A stretch of DNA of 64,000 nucleotides from NCBI RefSeq assembly GCF_030272615.1, contig NC_081414.1, positions 308,057,164-308,121,163 of the forward strand, in the 5' to 3' direction. The stretch is from Cryptomeria japonica. Lineage: Eukaryota > Streptophyta > Pinopsida > Cupressales > Cupressaceae. Within the stretch, counting starts at the first letter, position 1, and the number at the start of each line of letters is the position of its first letter. Positions 48,730 through 61,289 of this stretch are shown one piece after another. Below the pieces are notes generated by a model that saw only the letters and a list, made by a program, of their open reading frames with translations, searched no databases and was not told where the DNA came from. A program made the translations under genes and the position numbers.

Positions 48730-50990
48730 AATAAAACACAATAAGAGTGTTTTTTATATTAAAAAGTAGAAAAACAAGGGTTTTGTCCCTATAAACAACA
48801 ACCCAATGGGCATAAAGTTAGCAGTAAGAGAAATAACAACACATTAACAACTAGCTAATATAAAAAACTAACCATCAACAACATATAAAAAGAGCTAATA
48901 TCTCTAGAAATCTTGTTTATCAATTTATCTATCCTACTTAAAGTCTTAATAATAGGCCACCTATGACCATAAACATAAGCAATATCCATACAAGTAAAAG
49001 TCTTAATAGAGGGCCTTCGGCCAGAAATACCATTAACAACATCGTCAACAAAAATTAAAATAAAATAATCCCTAGCTACCATCCTTGAATTTGCAACCAA
49101 CGTGGTGAAGGACATTTGATCAGTCTTCAGTAAGGAACTTGAACAATTCCTTGTAATTTCCTTCATCTTCCTCATCAGCTCCCAAGATCTTCTTCTACAT
49201 CAAACACAAGGAGGTGGTTGAACTATGCATAACCCTCAAGCTGAATTGGGAAACACTCCCTAGTTTCCTCTCAAGTTCTGAGACCTTGGCGTTAACCTTC
49301 TCCAACTCATTGACATTCTTTTTACATCCAGAACAAGTCCCTTCCAGATGGGAGTTATAGGTTCCTTCTTCTTTAGTTTTGTTCATCTCCATTTCATTAG
49401 GTATCATATCCTCGGTGAGGTCAATTGGGCTTTCCAAAATATGGGTGGAGCTATCATCATTCCTAGAGGTTTCCCTCTCCTCTTCTTGATCCCTCCTTTT
49501 TTAGTTTACGCATTCTTCCTTTCCATCTCATCTTCACTACCTAGTTCCGCCTCATCCTTAGTATCATAGTCCACAAGGTTCTTCAACTTTCATTTCTTGG
49601 TAGAGTGGGTGGCCAGCTTAAAATACCTTCTAGGGGTATTTTAATTCTTTCTCAAATCTTCCCCCACTTCCTCCTCCTTCTCACTAACCCTTGAATAGTC
49701 AATTTGGGCTTTTTGGCAGGGGGTAGGTTTTTTCCCCTTTTTTTATTACTGGTGCTAAAGAGCAGGGCTTTGTGTTTAGGGCCCCTCAAATCATTCTCAA
49801 TCACCGAGGGGGATTCAAGAGACCCAAGTTGGGACACAATTTTAATAACACCTGAGAACCACCAAATGCATTTTTTCATGCTAGAGCCAGGGATACCAAC
49901 AGAATTGGCCAAGGGAAGAATAGCAAGGTGAGGGACTTCTTGCACAACAATTTGTCTAGAGGGGCACAAAGCTAGGTGAAAAGTCAAATCTTGATGGAGT
50001 GGGATAGGCCTCTTTGCCTGGCTTTTGGAACTATCAACCACCTCATTCACAGAGCATTCCAACAAATTGAGAAGGAAAAAAGGAAATGAAATGAGGCTAC
50101 AATTCCTAAAATGGTTGAGAAACAACACATGGTAAAAGTAAACAACTTTAAATCTTCCTTCTAGGGTAAAGTACTTCATTATCATGAGATATACTTGGTT
50201 CCATGGGAACAAAATTTTCTCTTTGTCAAAGCCACCATGCAGCTTAACAAGGCTCTGATTACCCCTAAAAAACTAGTTGAGGCTATCATTGTCAGAAACT
50301 TTGCTTGTATTCTTTCATTTCCTGCCCATAGTTGGCAATCACATCACTTGAGAAATGACTTCCTCATTAAGTTCAAAAGAAATTATGCCTATAGAATTCC
50401 TTCTATCCACCCACGAAGTTGTGAACTAAATGGAGAGGCCCTCACTGTAGCCATTGATACTCTTAATGAACTGAGACACACCACCCTCATAGAAAATGTG
50501 ACATACCATGACATCATTTTTGAACTCATCATTTTTTCTTGGCTCAATTTGAACCCTATCCCACCCATTCTATCAAACTTAGCCATAGTATCAGAAAGCC
50601 CCACACAAATTTTAGAATTACCACAAATCATATTGAAAAGGAAGGTTGGCGTAAATAACCAGAGAAGGTTGTAACCATTAAATGTGTGTCAACACTATCC
50701 TTCTTACTCCTTGTTCATCTCATAAAATCCCACTTGTGTAGACAACACCTTCCTTTACAAGTAGTTAATATGACCCAGATCACCAAATCTTTCATTGGCT
50801 CTCCCAAATTTAAAATGCTTCGAAACTTTACCTTTTTCATCCCATCATGATGCCATCTCATCATTGGGGCCTCCTTAGAAATACTCACATGGTCCCAACA
50901 TTCCCAAGTGTTCCACCTCATCTTAGCCATAACCAAGGCTTCCCTTAATGCACGAAACATATTAAAGTTAGGGCTTTGATTTTGGAAGCT
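48730..50990 (-). pseudogene. Family B protein, copy 2, with LINE-like 3' tail
   Basis: The best block is 49652-50212: LMIMKYFTLEGRFKVVYFYH then VLFLNHFRNCSLISFPFFLL, which aligns with copy 1 (TYITLDGRFTRAYGHHFVLL, NHFRHGEKVSLPYYVACSMD). Upstream at 50715-50960 is MFRALREALVMAKMRWNTWE and the segment that corresponds to EVWDILQEGG of copy 1. Downstream are a basic patch (KKRGKNLPPAKKPK) and a coiled coil (CKKNVNELEKVNAKVSELER, 49195-49437). Many stops are present. The minus-strand end (48730-48800) reads GGGACAAAACCC then TTAATATAAAAAAC, resembling the LINE-like tail beside copy 1. Confidence 0.6.
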
Positions 50991-50999
50991 TCAATTGCT

Positions 51000-51320
51000 A
51001 CAAGAGAAGAGTTGAAAACTAGCAAAGCACCTAACTAGAGATTGTAGTAATGGCTGCTAAAAATTTGATTGAGTTTTCCCAAGGAAGAAATAGAGAGTTG
51101 ATTTAAAAACTTGCTAAAAATACCTTGAAAATGTTAAAGAGAGAGTCTGGTTTTCTCAAAGGGAAGGGAAGAGGCATTACTTTCTCATTTGGGCATTACA
51201 ACACGCCTCATAAATGGTTCATGTGGAAAGTGGTTTTTTTGAATTTCAAAAATTCGTTGGATAATTTTGCTAAAATTAGGTTTGAACAATATTCTTTGTG
51301 GTTTTATGATAAAATATAAT
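51000..51320 (+). pseudogene. Unrecognised short frame
   Basis: A 64-residue plus-strand frame (51125-51319; KGKGRGITFSFGHYNTPHKW, then KVVFLNFKNSLDNFAKIRFE) extends upstream through stops to about 51050 (LIEFSQGRNRELI). Composition is protein-like rather than A+T-random, so it may be a fragment of a mobile-element or host gene. I cannot assign it. Confidence 0.3.
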
Positions 51321-51720
51321 AGAATTTTAGTGATTATAAATTTACTTAACGTTTGGGAAAGCATCAAGGAAAACACCATAATTTGTTGGCCCCTTTAATT
51401 TTTATTCTAAGTGATTAACTTATGTTGCTTACTATTTGACATTACCTCCTTCCTTGGTATAAAGTCATAATGCATTTGATGTTATGTTATTATATAGATA
51501 ATTTATTGGCACTTCTCACATATTGAAATAGTAAAATCTTTAGGTAGAAGATAGAAAAATAACTCTCAAAATTGTTTAAATGTAGAATACAACAACATTA
51601 AGTTACATAGCCAATATGTGTAGCAAGTACTGGTTTAGTGAGACCAATCAAGTTCACATAATACCACACGAAAGGACTTCCAAAATTTATGGTTGTAATA
51701 GAAATTTCTTGAATTATTTG

Positions 51721-51939
51721 ATAGTTAAATTTTATCTTTAACATTCAATTTTGTAATAACTTATTACTTAAGGTTGCTTGGTAGTAACGATGTTATTGTT
51801 TCTAACTGGTTGGGTTGGAATGTCATGGGCATAAAAATTTAATCTTTAACATTCAATTTCGTAATAACTTATTACTTAGGGTTGCTTGGTAGTAACAATG
51901 GTATTGCTTCTAACTGGTTGGGTTGGAATGTCATGGGTC
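51721..51939. repeat. 109-bp tandem duplication
   Basis: AACATTCAATTTTGTAATAAC...TGGGTTGGAATGTCATGGG at about 51721-51829 is repeated at 51831-51939 with only a few differences. Confidence 0.9.
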
Positions 51940-52223
51940 TCTTTCAATAATTTTTGAAAAACAATTAGTGTTATTTTATGTTTATTTCCATACCTATCTA
52001 CAATTTAAGTAAAATGATACTTATGTACATTTATACACATAGATATGAATGTAAACATTTCTTTACAATGCACACATACATATGCATATATCGTAATAAT
52101 GATAATATTTATATAAAATATTGATACATAGAATATATGATCTTATTAGATAATGTTAACAATGGATTTAGTAGAAAATATATATGTATGGATGTATGTA
52201 TGTAAACATATACATGCACATAT

Positions 52224-52367
52224 GCACATATATGTACATATGCACATATATGTACATATGCACATATATGTACATATGCACATATATGTACATATGCACA
52301 TATATGTACATATGCACATATATGTACATATGCACATATATGTACATATGCACATATATGTACATAT
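52224..52367. repeat. 18-bp satellite GCACATATATGTACATAT, eight copies
   Basis: Eight near-perfect copies of an 18-bp unit that is itself almost palindromic (ACATATATGT / GTACATAT). Alternating purine-pyrimidine throughout. Confidence 0.95.
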
Positions 52368-52383
52368 ACACATACATGCATCT

Positions 52384-52522
<139 letters not shown>

Positions 52523-52995
52523 TGTATGCACGGGCACACACATATATAAAGTTATATTCCTACAATCTAAAATCTTTGGTAAGAATGGTAGCTAAATACA
52601 ATAGATTGATTTTTAAAAAAATATTGAAAAGTGATTGGGTTGGATCTATCCTAAAGTATGATGAATGCTCCGTAGTTGGACTAATGTCCAATGATATTTA
52701 CTAGTCTTCAGTTTTATTAGCAAGTCATTCATGTATTAATGAAAACTATACTTAGTGTTACTAAAGTGATAGTCTTTAAGAGTGTTTTCGAGTGGATTTA
52801 GTTGTTTAATAGTATTTTAAGAATCAAATGTTAATATGTATTCATTGAAGATGGTCTCTCATACCCTAAAAGGTCATTCTCTAGCATTGTATATAATTCC
52901 TTTTTATATTTACTATATAATAGAAAGAAATGGTCACACCATGCTTCATGGCCATTATCATAGTAGTCAAGATAAATTCGTATATAAATGTATAA

Positions 52996-53652
52996 TTTAG
53001 AATATGTTTACTTGAGATTTGAATATTTTGTTTCCCTATCTAGGTTTTAGATATTATAATTAGACAGTCAAATTTATAAATCTAGTTTATAATCATGTGT
53101 TAGAAGCTGAAAGAGAATTACTTCATTCATTATATATTAGTAATGGAATAATTATATTCATTATATTTTATTATATAGTAGGAAAAACTATATGAATTAG
53201 ATTCTAGTACTTGATATTCAAATGATGGAGACTATTTTTATGGATAATCGGAAACCATAGAATTCTACCAGTTTAATGTACATGTGGTCTAATGAACTCT
53301 ATAACTACTCAATGAGTTTCTCTATCATTGGCATTTATCTTTAGAATATATTTACTTGAGATTTGAATATTCTATTTCCATATCTAGGTTTTACATATTA
53401 TGATTAGATGTTCAAATTTATAAATTTTAGTTTATAATCATTTGTTAGAAATTAAAATTGAATTACTTTTCATTATATTTTATTATATAGTAGGAAAAAT
53501 TCTATGAATTAGATTATAATACTTGATATTCAAATAATGGAGACTATTTTTATAAATAATTGGAAACCATAGAATTATGACAGTTTAATGTACATATGGT
53601 CTATTGAACTCTATAACTACTCAATGAGTTTCTCTATCATTGCCATTTCATC
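52996..53652. repeat. Diverged ~340-bp tandem duplication
   Basis: Copy 1 (52996-53338) and copy 2 (53339-53652) share TTTAGAATAT(G/A)TTTACTTGAG, TATTATATAGTAGGAAAAA, GAGACTATTTTTAT and CAATGAGTTTCTCTATCATTG in the same order. Copy 1 has an extra ~25 bp near 53140. No coding potential. Confidence 0.9.
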
Positions 53653-53729
53653 TAAGGTAGTTAATATTACTATTAGATTTATATTTTTCATGTTAGAAAA
53701 ACAAAAAATACATTAGAATAAATCTGTAA

Positions 53730-56074
53730 TTTTTTTTATATATTAAATATAGAGAATAAACTTTTACAGAAAGAGCAGTAGCGACAGACTTCTGAGGAAA
53801 AGCCTCAAAAATTTCAAACCTAACCTAAGAAAGACCACTTAGTGAGTACTAAAAGCCATGCCTGTGTACATATTGAACATACTATGTATCCTAGTCTTAT
53901 ATAAAATTTGCATATACATCTTCATATACATAAGACAATGAACAACCACAAATAGATATAGACAAAAAACTACAAGAAGTAGGCCAAATCATAGGCTCAA
54001 GGCTCCTGAGAGTGCTCATGGAAAGGCTCCATCCAAGAAGTCCATCCTAGCGGGCCTAGTAGGGTTCCTGGCTTGCTAAACCTCGGCTTTGAGCTTCTCT
54101 AAAGCAACAACAAAATTTGTTTGATCCACTGCAATCCGTTTCCATTTAAATCCGTTCTCCAACTCATATATGAACATGGTGGCATGACCATCTTGGAGGA
54201 ACAACCTGAACTTATTCTTCTCAATCCTCATTATAATGGAGACTTGAACAACAATAAATAGATGACGAGTCCACAAAATGACTCATTAAGGATCCTTGTT
54301 TTGCCTTGGAATTTGTCTTCATTTCTAATTTTCCAAATGTACCATAAGATTTCAGTAGAAAGAATGTGCCAAAATAAGTTAGAATCTTTTCTTAATCCAT
54401 GAATGCAACCAGTAAGAATTTCCATGATTGTAATCTCGTTAGGAATTGTAAAACCAAACAATAACCATATCTCTTTAGCAATAGTACATTCGAAAAAGAT
54501 GTGCTAAATAGATTCAGGCACTCTACAAGTATTGCATATGTCACCATTGGAATGACCTTTTTTGAAAGGGAGCCTATCAATAAGCAACAACCACCTAAAA
54601 CATTTTTTCTTAGGTGCAATAAGACTATTCCATAGATTAGTGAAAATGTTCTGCTACTGTTTTAAAGAAAAAATTGCATACCACAGTGCATTAGTATGAT
54701 TGATAATAGATTCATCATAAGAGAGAGTATTATAGACAATGATAGATTTCACATTAGATATACAAATATCATTATTCCATTTAAATGAAGTAAAGCTATT
54801 AACATCCACATTGAATGGTTTAGGTAACTGAAGAGCAACACAAGCTTTGTTAACCATATTATAAGTTCTTCTTTGAGAAGAAGGAAGATCATATTTATAG
54901 CTAATATCTTTCCAACTCATAAGCTTATCATTATCCATAATATCATTAAAACAACAAATACCTTTATTCGCCCAAGCCTTGGCCGAGCAACCTTGTGTAA
55001 GCACAAGCGGTTTGGAGGAGTGAAACAAGTTCCACCATATACATCTCTCCCCATGAATGAGGTCATTTCTGCTGGCCCTATTATTGGTGATGAATTGCCT
55101 AACAATTTACCAGGTCCTCCATATAGACTTAAATACACACAAACCCTGCACTGAGACTGAGAATCCCCTAGCAACCAGGTCACAAAAGGGTAAAGACTTC
55201 CAAGATTTATCCCCCTTAGGAACAACCCTCTTAATATTGTTCCTAACCAATATTTTCCATGGTTCATTGCCTTCAAGAGCCTGAAAGATCCATTTAGCAG
55301 CCAGTGAAATCCCTCAGAGTTTCAGATCCTTTAGCCCAAGTCCTCCCATCTTTTTCTCAAAATGACACCAAGCCTTTTTAACTTAATGTTTCTTGTTATT
55401 GCCTCTGCCATAAGACTACAAAAAATTCCTAATAACCTTCTGGATCTCAAGGATCTAATAATTGCAAAACATCTGGACAAATAAATAGTAGATGCTATAT
55501 GATGAAAGTATCTTTTGGCACACTTGCACTCTCCCAGCCAACGATAAATATCTGTTGTTCAATTTATGTAGCTTCTTGTCAATTTTGTTTCTTACCCACA
55601 TCCACATATCCTTTAAAGAAGGGGAAATAGAGAAGGGGGTCCCTAACAATCTTATTGGGACCCCCCCATTGAAATCCAAATTATAGAATCCAGTCTGGCG
55701 GGTCCTCTCTCCACCCAAGCAAGGTGAACTTAGGCTGAGAAATTTTGGCCCCTGAAATCTCCTCTAGAAGCTTGTTCTTTCTAACTAGGGCCTCCATATT
55801 TTGTTTAGTGAGTTCAATAAATAATGTAGCATGATCTGCAAATTGTATATTAACCAAATTAGACCCATCAGGAAGCACAACACCTTTAACCCTAGGGGAT
55901 ATAGTGCAATATCTCAGAATGTAGAAAGGTGCATCCGAGGCAATAACAAATAAGGCTAGGGCGAGGGGGAAACCCTGCCTGATGGACCTCCCAAGTTTAA
56001 TGACCTAAGTGAGAGATCTATTTACCTCAACCTGTGCAGTGACATCCTTGAGTAGAATCCTCACATAACAACAT
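53730..56074 (-). pseudogene. L1-like LINE ORF2 fragment: RT palm to C-terminal region
   Basis: On the minus strand: RSIRQGFPLALALFVIASD (~55985), VLLPDGSNLVNIQFADHATL (~55880, where the catalytic FADD has become FADH), LLGTPFSISPSLKDMWMWVR with LSLAGRVQVCQKILSS (~55640-55480), then a zf-RVT-like stretch (54392-54619: HLRKNV...CCLLIGSLSKKV) and WHILSTEILWYIWKIRNEDK (~54370). The RT of such elements copies the LINE RNA at the target. Frameshifts and stops are frequent and one catalytic Asp is lost, so it is dead. A T-rich run near 53731-53739 (A-rich on the minus strand) marks the 3' end. The 5' side is cut at 56074 by the copia-derived element; the rest of the RT should lie beyond 64000. Confidence 0.85.
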
Positions 56075-56664
56075 TGTTAGTCTCAACCAGTGCTGAGAGG
56101 GGAGGGGTGAATCATCACTTTACCAATTTTACCAAATTAAAAATTTTAACTCAAGTTTGCACTAACTTAACATTCATCAATATAAATAATTACTATAGAA
56201 GAATATGCATGCATGAAAAGATACACAATGACACCAAGATTTATCTCGTGGAAACCCAAATGGGAGAAAACCACGGTGTGAGTAGGAACTCAAAAAATTT
56301 GTACTCTTCTGGAGTACGCCTAGTGAGGAGCCATCCCTGTTAGGAGATTACAAAGACACTATTAGGTTCCACCCGGTTAAGGGATTCTGATTAAGGCCTA
56401 TCAATTCCTTTACCCTATTAAAGGTAGCCTTGTTAAAGGTCTTAAGATCATCAATTAACATGACACCTGGTTAGGGGATTTTACAATGGGACTTGTTAAA
56501 GTCCACTCGGTTAAGGGATTTTTTAGTTGCAATGTTTAGAAAGCAACAAAAAGATGATTTGCTAGATTAGCTATTGATAGCTTGATCAGATCATAATGAA
56601 AATTATACTCTATCTGCACCAGTTGTATCTTCTTTGCACAACACTGATTTTCTTCTTATACCTT

Positions 56665-56805
56665 CAGCTCCACACTCTACTAGTTCTCTAACCCTCAGCT
56701 CTGCACTCTGCCAGTTCTCATACCCTCGGCTCTGTACTCTGCCGGTTCTCTAAACCTCGGCTCTACACTCTGCCCGTTCTCTGATCCTCGACTCTGCACT
56801 CTACT
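56665..56805. repeat. ~34-bp minisatellite in the element 4 LTR
   Basis: Four to five diverged copies of TTCTCTAACCCTCAGCTCTG followed by CACTCTGCCAG. The partner LTR carries the same array at about 63270-63420. Confidence 0.85.
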
Positions 56806-57124
56806 ATGCTTCCCCTGTTTTCACCCTTTTTCAGATCTATTTTCATAGGAACAACAACCTCATGAAAAATGAATTAAGTAAATTTATTCACCTTTGATCC
56901 TGTCACCAAATTTCCGTCCAAAACATCAGATTCAAAATTCTATTACCGTGCCATAAATCACTCTCCAGAAATCATTCCATGAATCTCTATCAAAATAGTC
57001 GTTCATGCTGATAAGTCCACTGGTTGACTGGAGAAGACTGCCAGTTTAACTGGATGTTAACTAAATGTTAGCAAGTCTATTGGCTACAGACTCTATCGGT
57101 GTTCCAATCAAAATCTACCTAGCT

Positions 57125-57330
57125 GATTACCTCCTATATACCAATCTATTCATTGCTTAGCCGGTTGACCTCTTCTATGTCGATCTACTCACTTCTTTCC
57201 GATTGACCTCTTGTGTTCTGATCTACTCACTGCCTACCAGTTGTCCTCCTATGTGTCAGTCTACTCACTGCTTACCCTGTCTACACATTGCTTAATCGGT
57301 TAACCTCTGTATACCGGTCTACTTACTGTC
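57125..57330. repeat. ~38-bp minisatellite in the element 4 LTR
   Basis: Five to six diverged copies of CCGGTTGACCTCTTCTATG followed by (C/T)CGATCTACTCACTGCTTA. The same array is at about 63725-63930 in the partner LTR. Confidence 0.8.
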
Positions 57331-57420
57331 GATAGACTGTGAAGAATTGGAAGATGATGTTTCCAACAATGACAACCATATCATTCACTAGTCATAAAAA
57401 ATGCACCAAAATACCAACAA

Positions 57421-57432
57421 ACTCCCCCTTTG
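57421..57432 (-). other. Polypurine tract of element 4
   Basis: The minus strand reads CCAAAGGGGGAG beside the LTR. A second tract with a following inverted repeat (CAATGGCAAAG) is at 57517-57545. Confidence 0.8.
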
Positions 57433-57562
57433 GTTTTGGTGGAAAATACTACAAAAATGTGTTGGTTTTGGCCCCTGTTTCTGACCTCAGTAACTCACAA
57501 TGTACAAATCTCCAAGACTCCCCCTTTTGCCATCAATGGCAAAGACTATACAAAATAATTTG

Positions 57563-59626
57563 TCAAAGTAAAGCAAAATTTTCCTTGAAATTTTCTTGAG
57601 CTACTTTCAAAGAGGATTCCCATGAAGATTTTACTTGTTTCGTAGTGGTGAAGTGTCCATGCATAACTGCAATAAAAACCTCCATATCATCAACTAGCTT
57701 GTAGTCATGTTCACTTATGAGGCATTCTGCTTCTTTAATATTCATTTGCATGAAGTCAATAATTGGTGCTAGATAGAATTGTAGCTCTAAAAAACCAAGA
57801 CCTCATTTGTCCTCTTCTTCTTTCAACCTTTTGATTTCATGATTAAGCTGTTTGACCTTGCCAGTAAAAGTTGATGCTGAACTGGTAAGAGGATAAAAAA
57901 AACTTATTAGATCTTGAATTTCTTTTGTCTTTTAAATCTCTGATTAAATCAGTAAAACTTAAAGATTTGACCAGTAATTCACCAACTTCTTGAAGTATAT
58001 TTTTGACTTCTTCTGTTCGAGTGGAGAGGGCAACTTTTCCAAGTGATATTTGTTCCATTAAATTTTCTCCTCTCTTTGATTTATATTGCCTTACTGCAAC
58101 CTTCTCCAGATTGGTTGCCTCTGAACCAATTTTTGTAACAAGAGTACTCAATTGATCAATGATGGGGGTAGTGCCATCAACAACAATGCCAGGAATTAGG
58201 TTAGAGAGAATTGTCTTGGCAGAATTGATAATTCTTGCCTTCTTTTCCTTTGCTCTTAATTTAGCCTTTTCAACTTGAATTTTCAGTTTTTCTAAGAATT
58301 GCATCAACTACTTGGAAATCATTTTCATTATATCAATGACTGATTCTCCTTCTTCCTCCTCCTCTATTTTATCTTCTTTTTTTGTAGTCTCAGCCTCTGA
58401 ACTAGCTGCGGTGATGATTTTTACCTTTTTCTTTTCACTTTCATTTTCTAAGTCTAACTTCCTCTTTGCCGAAGGAGTATCCATCATTGCTTTCTTATCC
58501 TCTACTTTTTTCTCTTCCTCTTTTCCTTCTTCTGATAGAATAGGATTTGGTGTAAATGAAGTTCTATGAGGTGTATCCTCATAAGGAATGTCTTCAATTA
58601 TCACTTCATCTTGACCAGGAAGCTTAGTTTGATCAGCTTCCTTCACCGGTGTAGTGTGAACTGGTTTGTCAACATCATTTGTTAGATTGGGAAAGTCTAA
58701 CAATATTTCCTATGATCTCATTAACTGAGAAAACATCAAAACCTTTAGTAGAGTTTTTTTCCTTACCTTTTTCTTTGACAAGGGCAGCTGCACCTTGGTC
58801 CTGTTTTATTTCCTTTGCTATTTCTTCCTCAATTTCCTTTTGTTGATTCATGATTTTCTTCCACAAGGCAACACCTTCTTCATGTACTACTTCAACTTCA
58901 CCTACGGCCACTCTCCTAGTTCTATTTCTTATCTTGAAATGTTGAATACATGCTTCAACCACTAGTGAAGCTTGATCAAGGTCTAAATCATGTTGCACTT
59001 CCATGATTGCTTTTATTCTGTGTTCTTTCTCAATAGCCAGAGTTGTTTTCCATCTCCCTTCAATTTGATCTTGCAAATTTGATGGGATTAATCCATATAA
59101 TTCACTGGGAGTCCTACAAAACTTGTGCAAATTCTAGATTAGGGCTTCTTCAATTTTCCTTTTGTCTTCTTCATTATTGAGTGAATATGTTTCCCAACAT
59201 CAAATAGGCCTCCAAATGCTTTGATCCCATGGACCAATTCATCAACTATTGGGGCTTTGTTTCTTCCACTTCTTCTAACCTCTTAATCTCCACATCTGAT
59301 TGGTTGTGAGTGATATCACCCTCTTTTTCATCCTTTTTGAGCTTTGTATCAACTTTTCCTTCACTCTTCTTCTTGCTGGTATAAGTCACTCCTACCGGTC
59401 TATCTTTAGTTGGGGAAGATACATGAGTACCTAAATCCTTTTCTTTTGTATATGTTGCAGGATTGGTTGTTGTAGTCCCCTTTGGTTTTGTCTTTGACAC
59501 TTTCTTATTTTCACCTATTAATTCTTCATCTTTATTAGGGTTGACCTTTGATTGCTCACTAGCACTGGTGGAGGTAGTGGCATTGGATGCTTCACCTCCA
59601 TATTTTTTGTCAAGAGTATCAATCAT
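57563..59626 (-). pseudogene. Charged coiled-coil tail of ORFX in element 4
   Basis: Successive minus-strand frames (59246-59626, 58675-59130, 58308-58703, 57843-58307, 57563-57751). The first is Lys/Thr/Glu-rich; 58675-59130 includes RNRTRRVAVGEVEVVHEEG and a helical stretch QKEIEEEIAKEIKQDQGAAA; 58308-58703 has SAKRKLDLENESEKKKVKI, a possible nuclear localisation signal; 57843-58307 is coiled coil. The position and composition match the ORFX tail of element 2. No domain recognised. Confidence 0.55.
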
Positions 59627-59668
59627 TCTTCTTTTTTATTTTATTTTCACAATTGGCACCTAAAGTTC

Positions 59669-60823
59669 CTATTTTATTTTGGAGCTTGCCTCCTCACAGG
59701 TTCCAAATCTCTTTGCCTTTGAGTCTACCAGTTTAGGTAGTAGCTTATTGACATGTATTTTAACAATGTTTGCTGCAACCTCATAGCCCATAGGTGGAAC
59801 CCAAAAGGTTTTGGGTTGAACCGCTTGAATGATACAACAATCTGTGTCTACAAGAAAGAAAATGTTGTCTTTGTACTTCTGCACTATTCCGATTGGAATT
59901 CTTTCCCTTTTGTGCATCCTAATTTGAAATTCCTTAAAGTATCCCCACATTGTTTCACCAAACCTATCTCCTAGATCCCTAATCAATTCACCTATCTGAA
60001 CCATGATAGGTTTATCTTCAAACCATACTACATTACCTTTACCAGGGAAAAAGTTTTGCACATAGAAAAATATACATACCAGTAGTGACCCATATTTGAA
60101 AGACTTCTTCTTGTCCTTCTTGATTCTCTCCATGTTTACCTGAAATTGGCTTCTGATCATCTCACAGATATCATATGAAGCATCCTCCTTAATGATTCAA
60201 TAGGCAACATGTACGGCACCACTCGGTACATTATTTATTTGGATTGATTGATAAACCCTATAACCCAACATTGCAGAAGAAAATCTTACTTCAAAATCCT
60301 CAATATGAGCGATTGTTATTGCTCTACTGTCCCATTTCAATTTGGTTAACCTAGTGACTTCAGTTGATGAAATTGTTCTTAGGGTTAATGCTTCACCGGT
60401 TGCACTAAACCCTATAACTCTTTGAATCACATCCTTTGTGATCTTGATTGGTGCTTGAGTTTCCAGCCACAAGAATTGATCATGAAATCTGCTCAATACA
60501 TACCTAACCTATTCGACATGAAATTGATCGGGAAAATTGACAACATTAGACAAACCCTTGGTCTTCAGAGGTAGATATTCTGCCTTCAACTGATCATTAG
60601 CACATAACCCTTTAAATTCATTTCGAATGAATTTGTCTCCAAGTTCTTCGAGCTTGCAATGGATGAAGGAGTGAATATCTTCAACCAATAATACATTTGA
60701 GGGTATAGATGATAAGGCACTGGTCATGTCGATCTCACCGACTTTCATTAGATGCAGCTTGAACTCAAGTTGAGGTTCTTTGATAGCTTCAACCAACACA
60801 AGAGTTGATATAGGCACTGCCAT
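59669..60823 (-). pseudogene. ORFX core, copy 2
   Basis: The ATG at 60821-60823 (MAVPISTLVLVEAIKEP) aligns with the start of copy 1. Three frames follow each other (60509-60823, 60197-60496, 59669-60160), separated by stops near 60507 and 60195. Conserved blocks: SFIHCKLEELGDKF, VLSRFHDQFLWLETQAPIKI, DVIQRVIGFSATGEALTLR, LKWDSRAITIAHIEDFEVRF, MLGYRVYQS, KKSFKYGSLLVCIFFYVQ, MHKRERIPIGIVQKYKDN and WVPPMGYEVAANIVKIHVNK. In copy 1 the last blocks are separated by a stop, here they are continuous, so the two copies together define one protein of roughly 400 residues before the charged tail. Function unknown. Confidence 0.7.
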
Positions 60824-61289
60824 GATGACCTTCAAACAAACTTTTCTCAAACGGGGCTTGAATACCTTCTCCTCAGAAATACCAAATGCCACTATCACTC
60901 TGCTTGAACTTTTTGCACAAATATTACTAGCAATATTTCAATCGCCTTTGATCGCACAAGAGCTCAAGAAAGTTGACAAGAAATCAGGGTAAATGAAATG
61001 TGTTGACATTTTCTTATTTATCCATTGATATTTATCGGCGTTATGATACAACGGCTAGACTAGAAACTTACAACTTAAAGTACTCCGATCTTCCTTTTAC
61101 CAGTTGTTTGTTACTGATACCGATATACCAATAATTAACTCACAAGAAATTTCTCAAATAAGAACTTTAGGCTAATTTTTTATGCATCTCAACTATGCAG
61201 ATACACATAATCTTATATTGGTAAAGGGGATACAAAAATAATCTTACCATATGTGCTCCCCTTGAGCATCAATATGCCTAGTTTGAAAA

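Larger units (their letters stand above)
56075..57419 (-). mobile_element. 3' LTR of element 4
   Basis: 1345 bp, TGTTAGTCTC to AATACCAACA. It contains GAGAGGGGAGGGGTGAATCA near one end and two minisatellites (56665-56805 and 57125-57330). Confidence 0.9.

Noticed and set aside
50195-50674. 159-residue plus-strand frame
   Set aside because: Lies opposite the family B copy 2 reading, which has a homologue; treated as a shadow.
51721-51939. CRISPR-like direct repeats
   Set aside because: Two adjoining long copies with no spacers, in a plant-like sequence; a simple tandem duplication.
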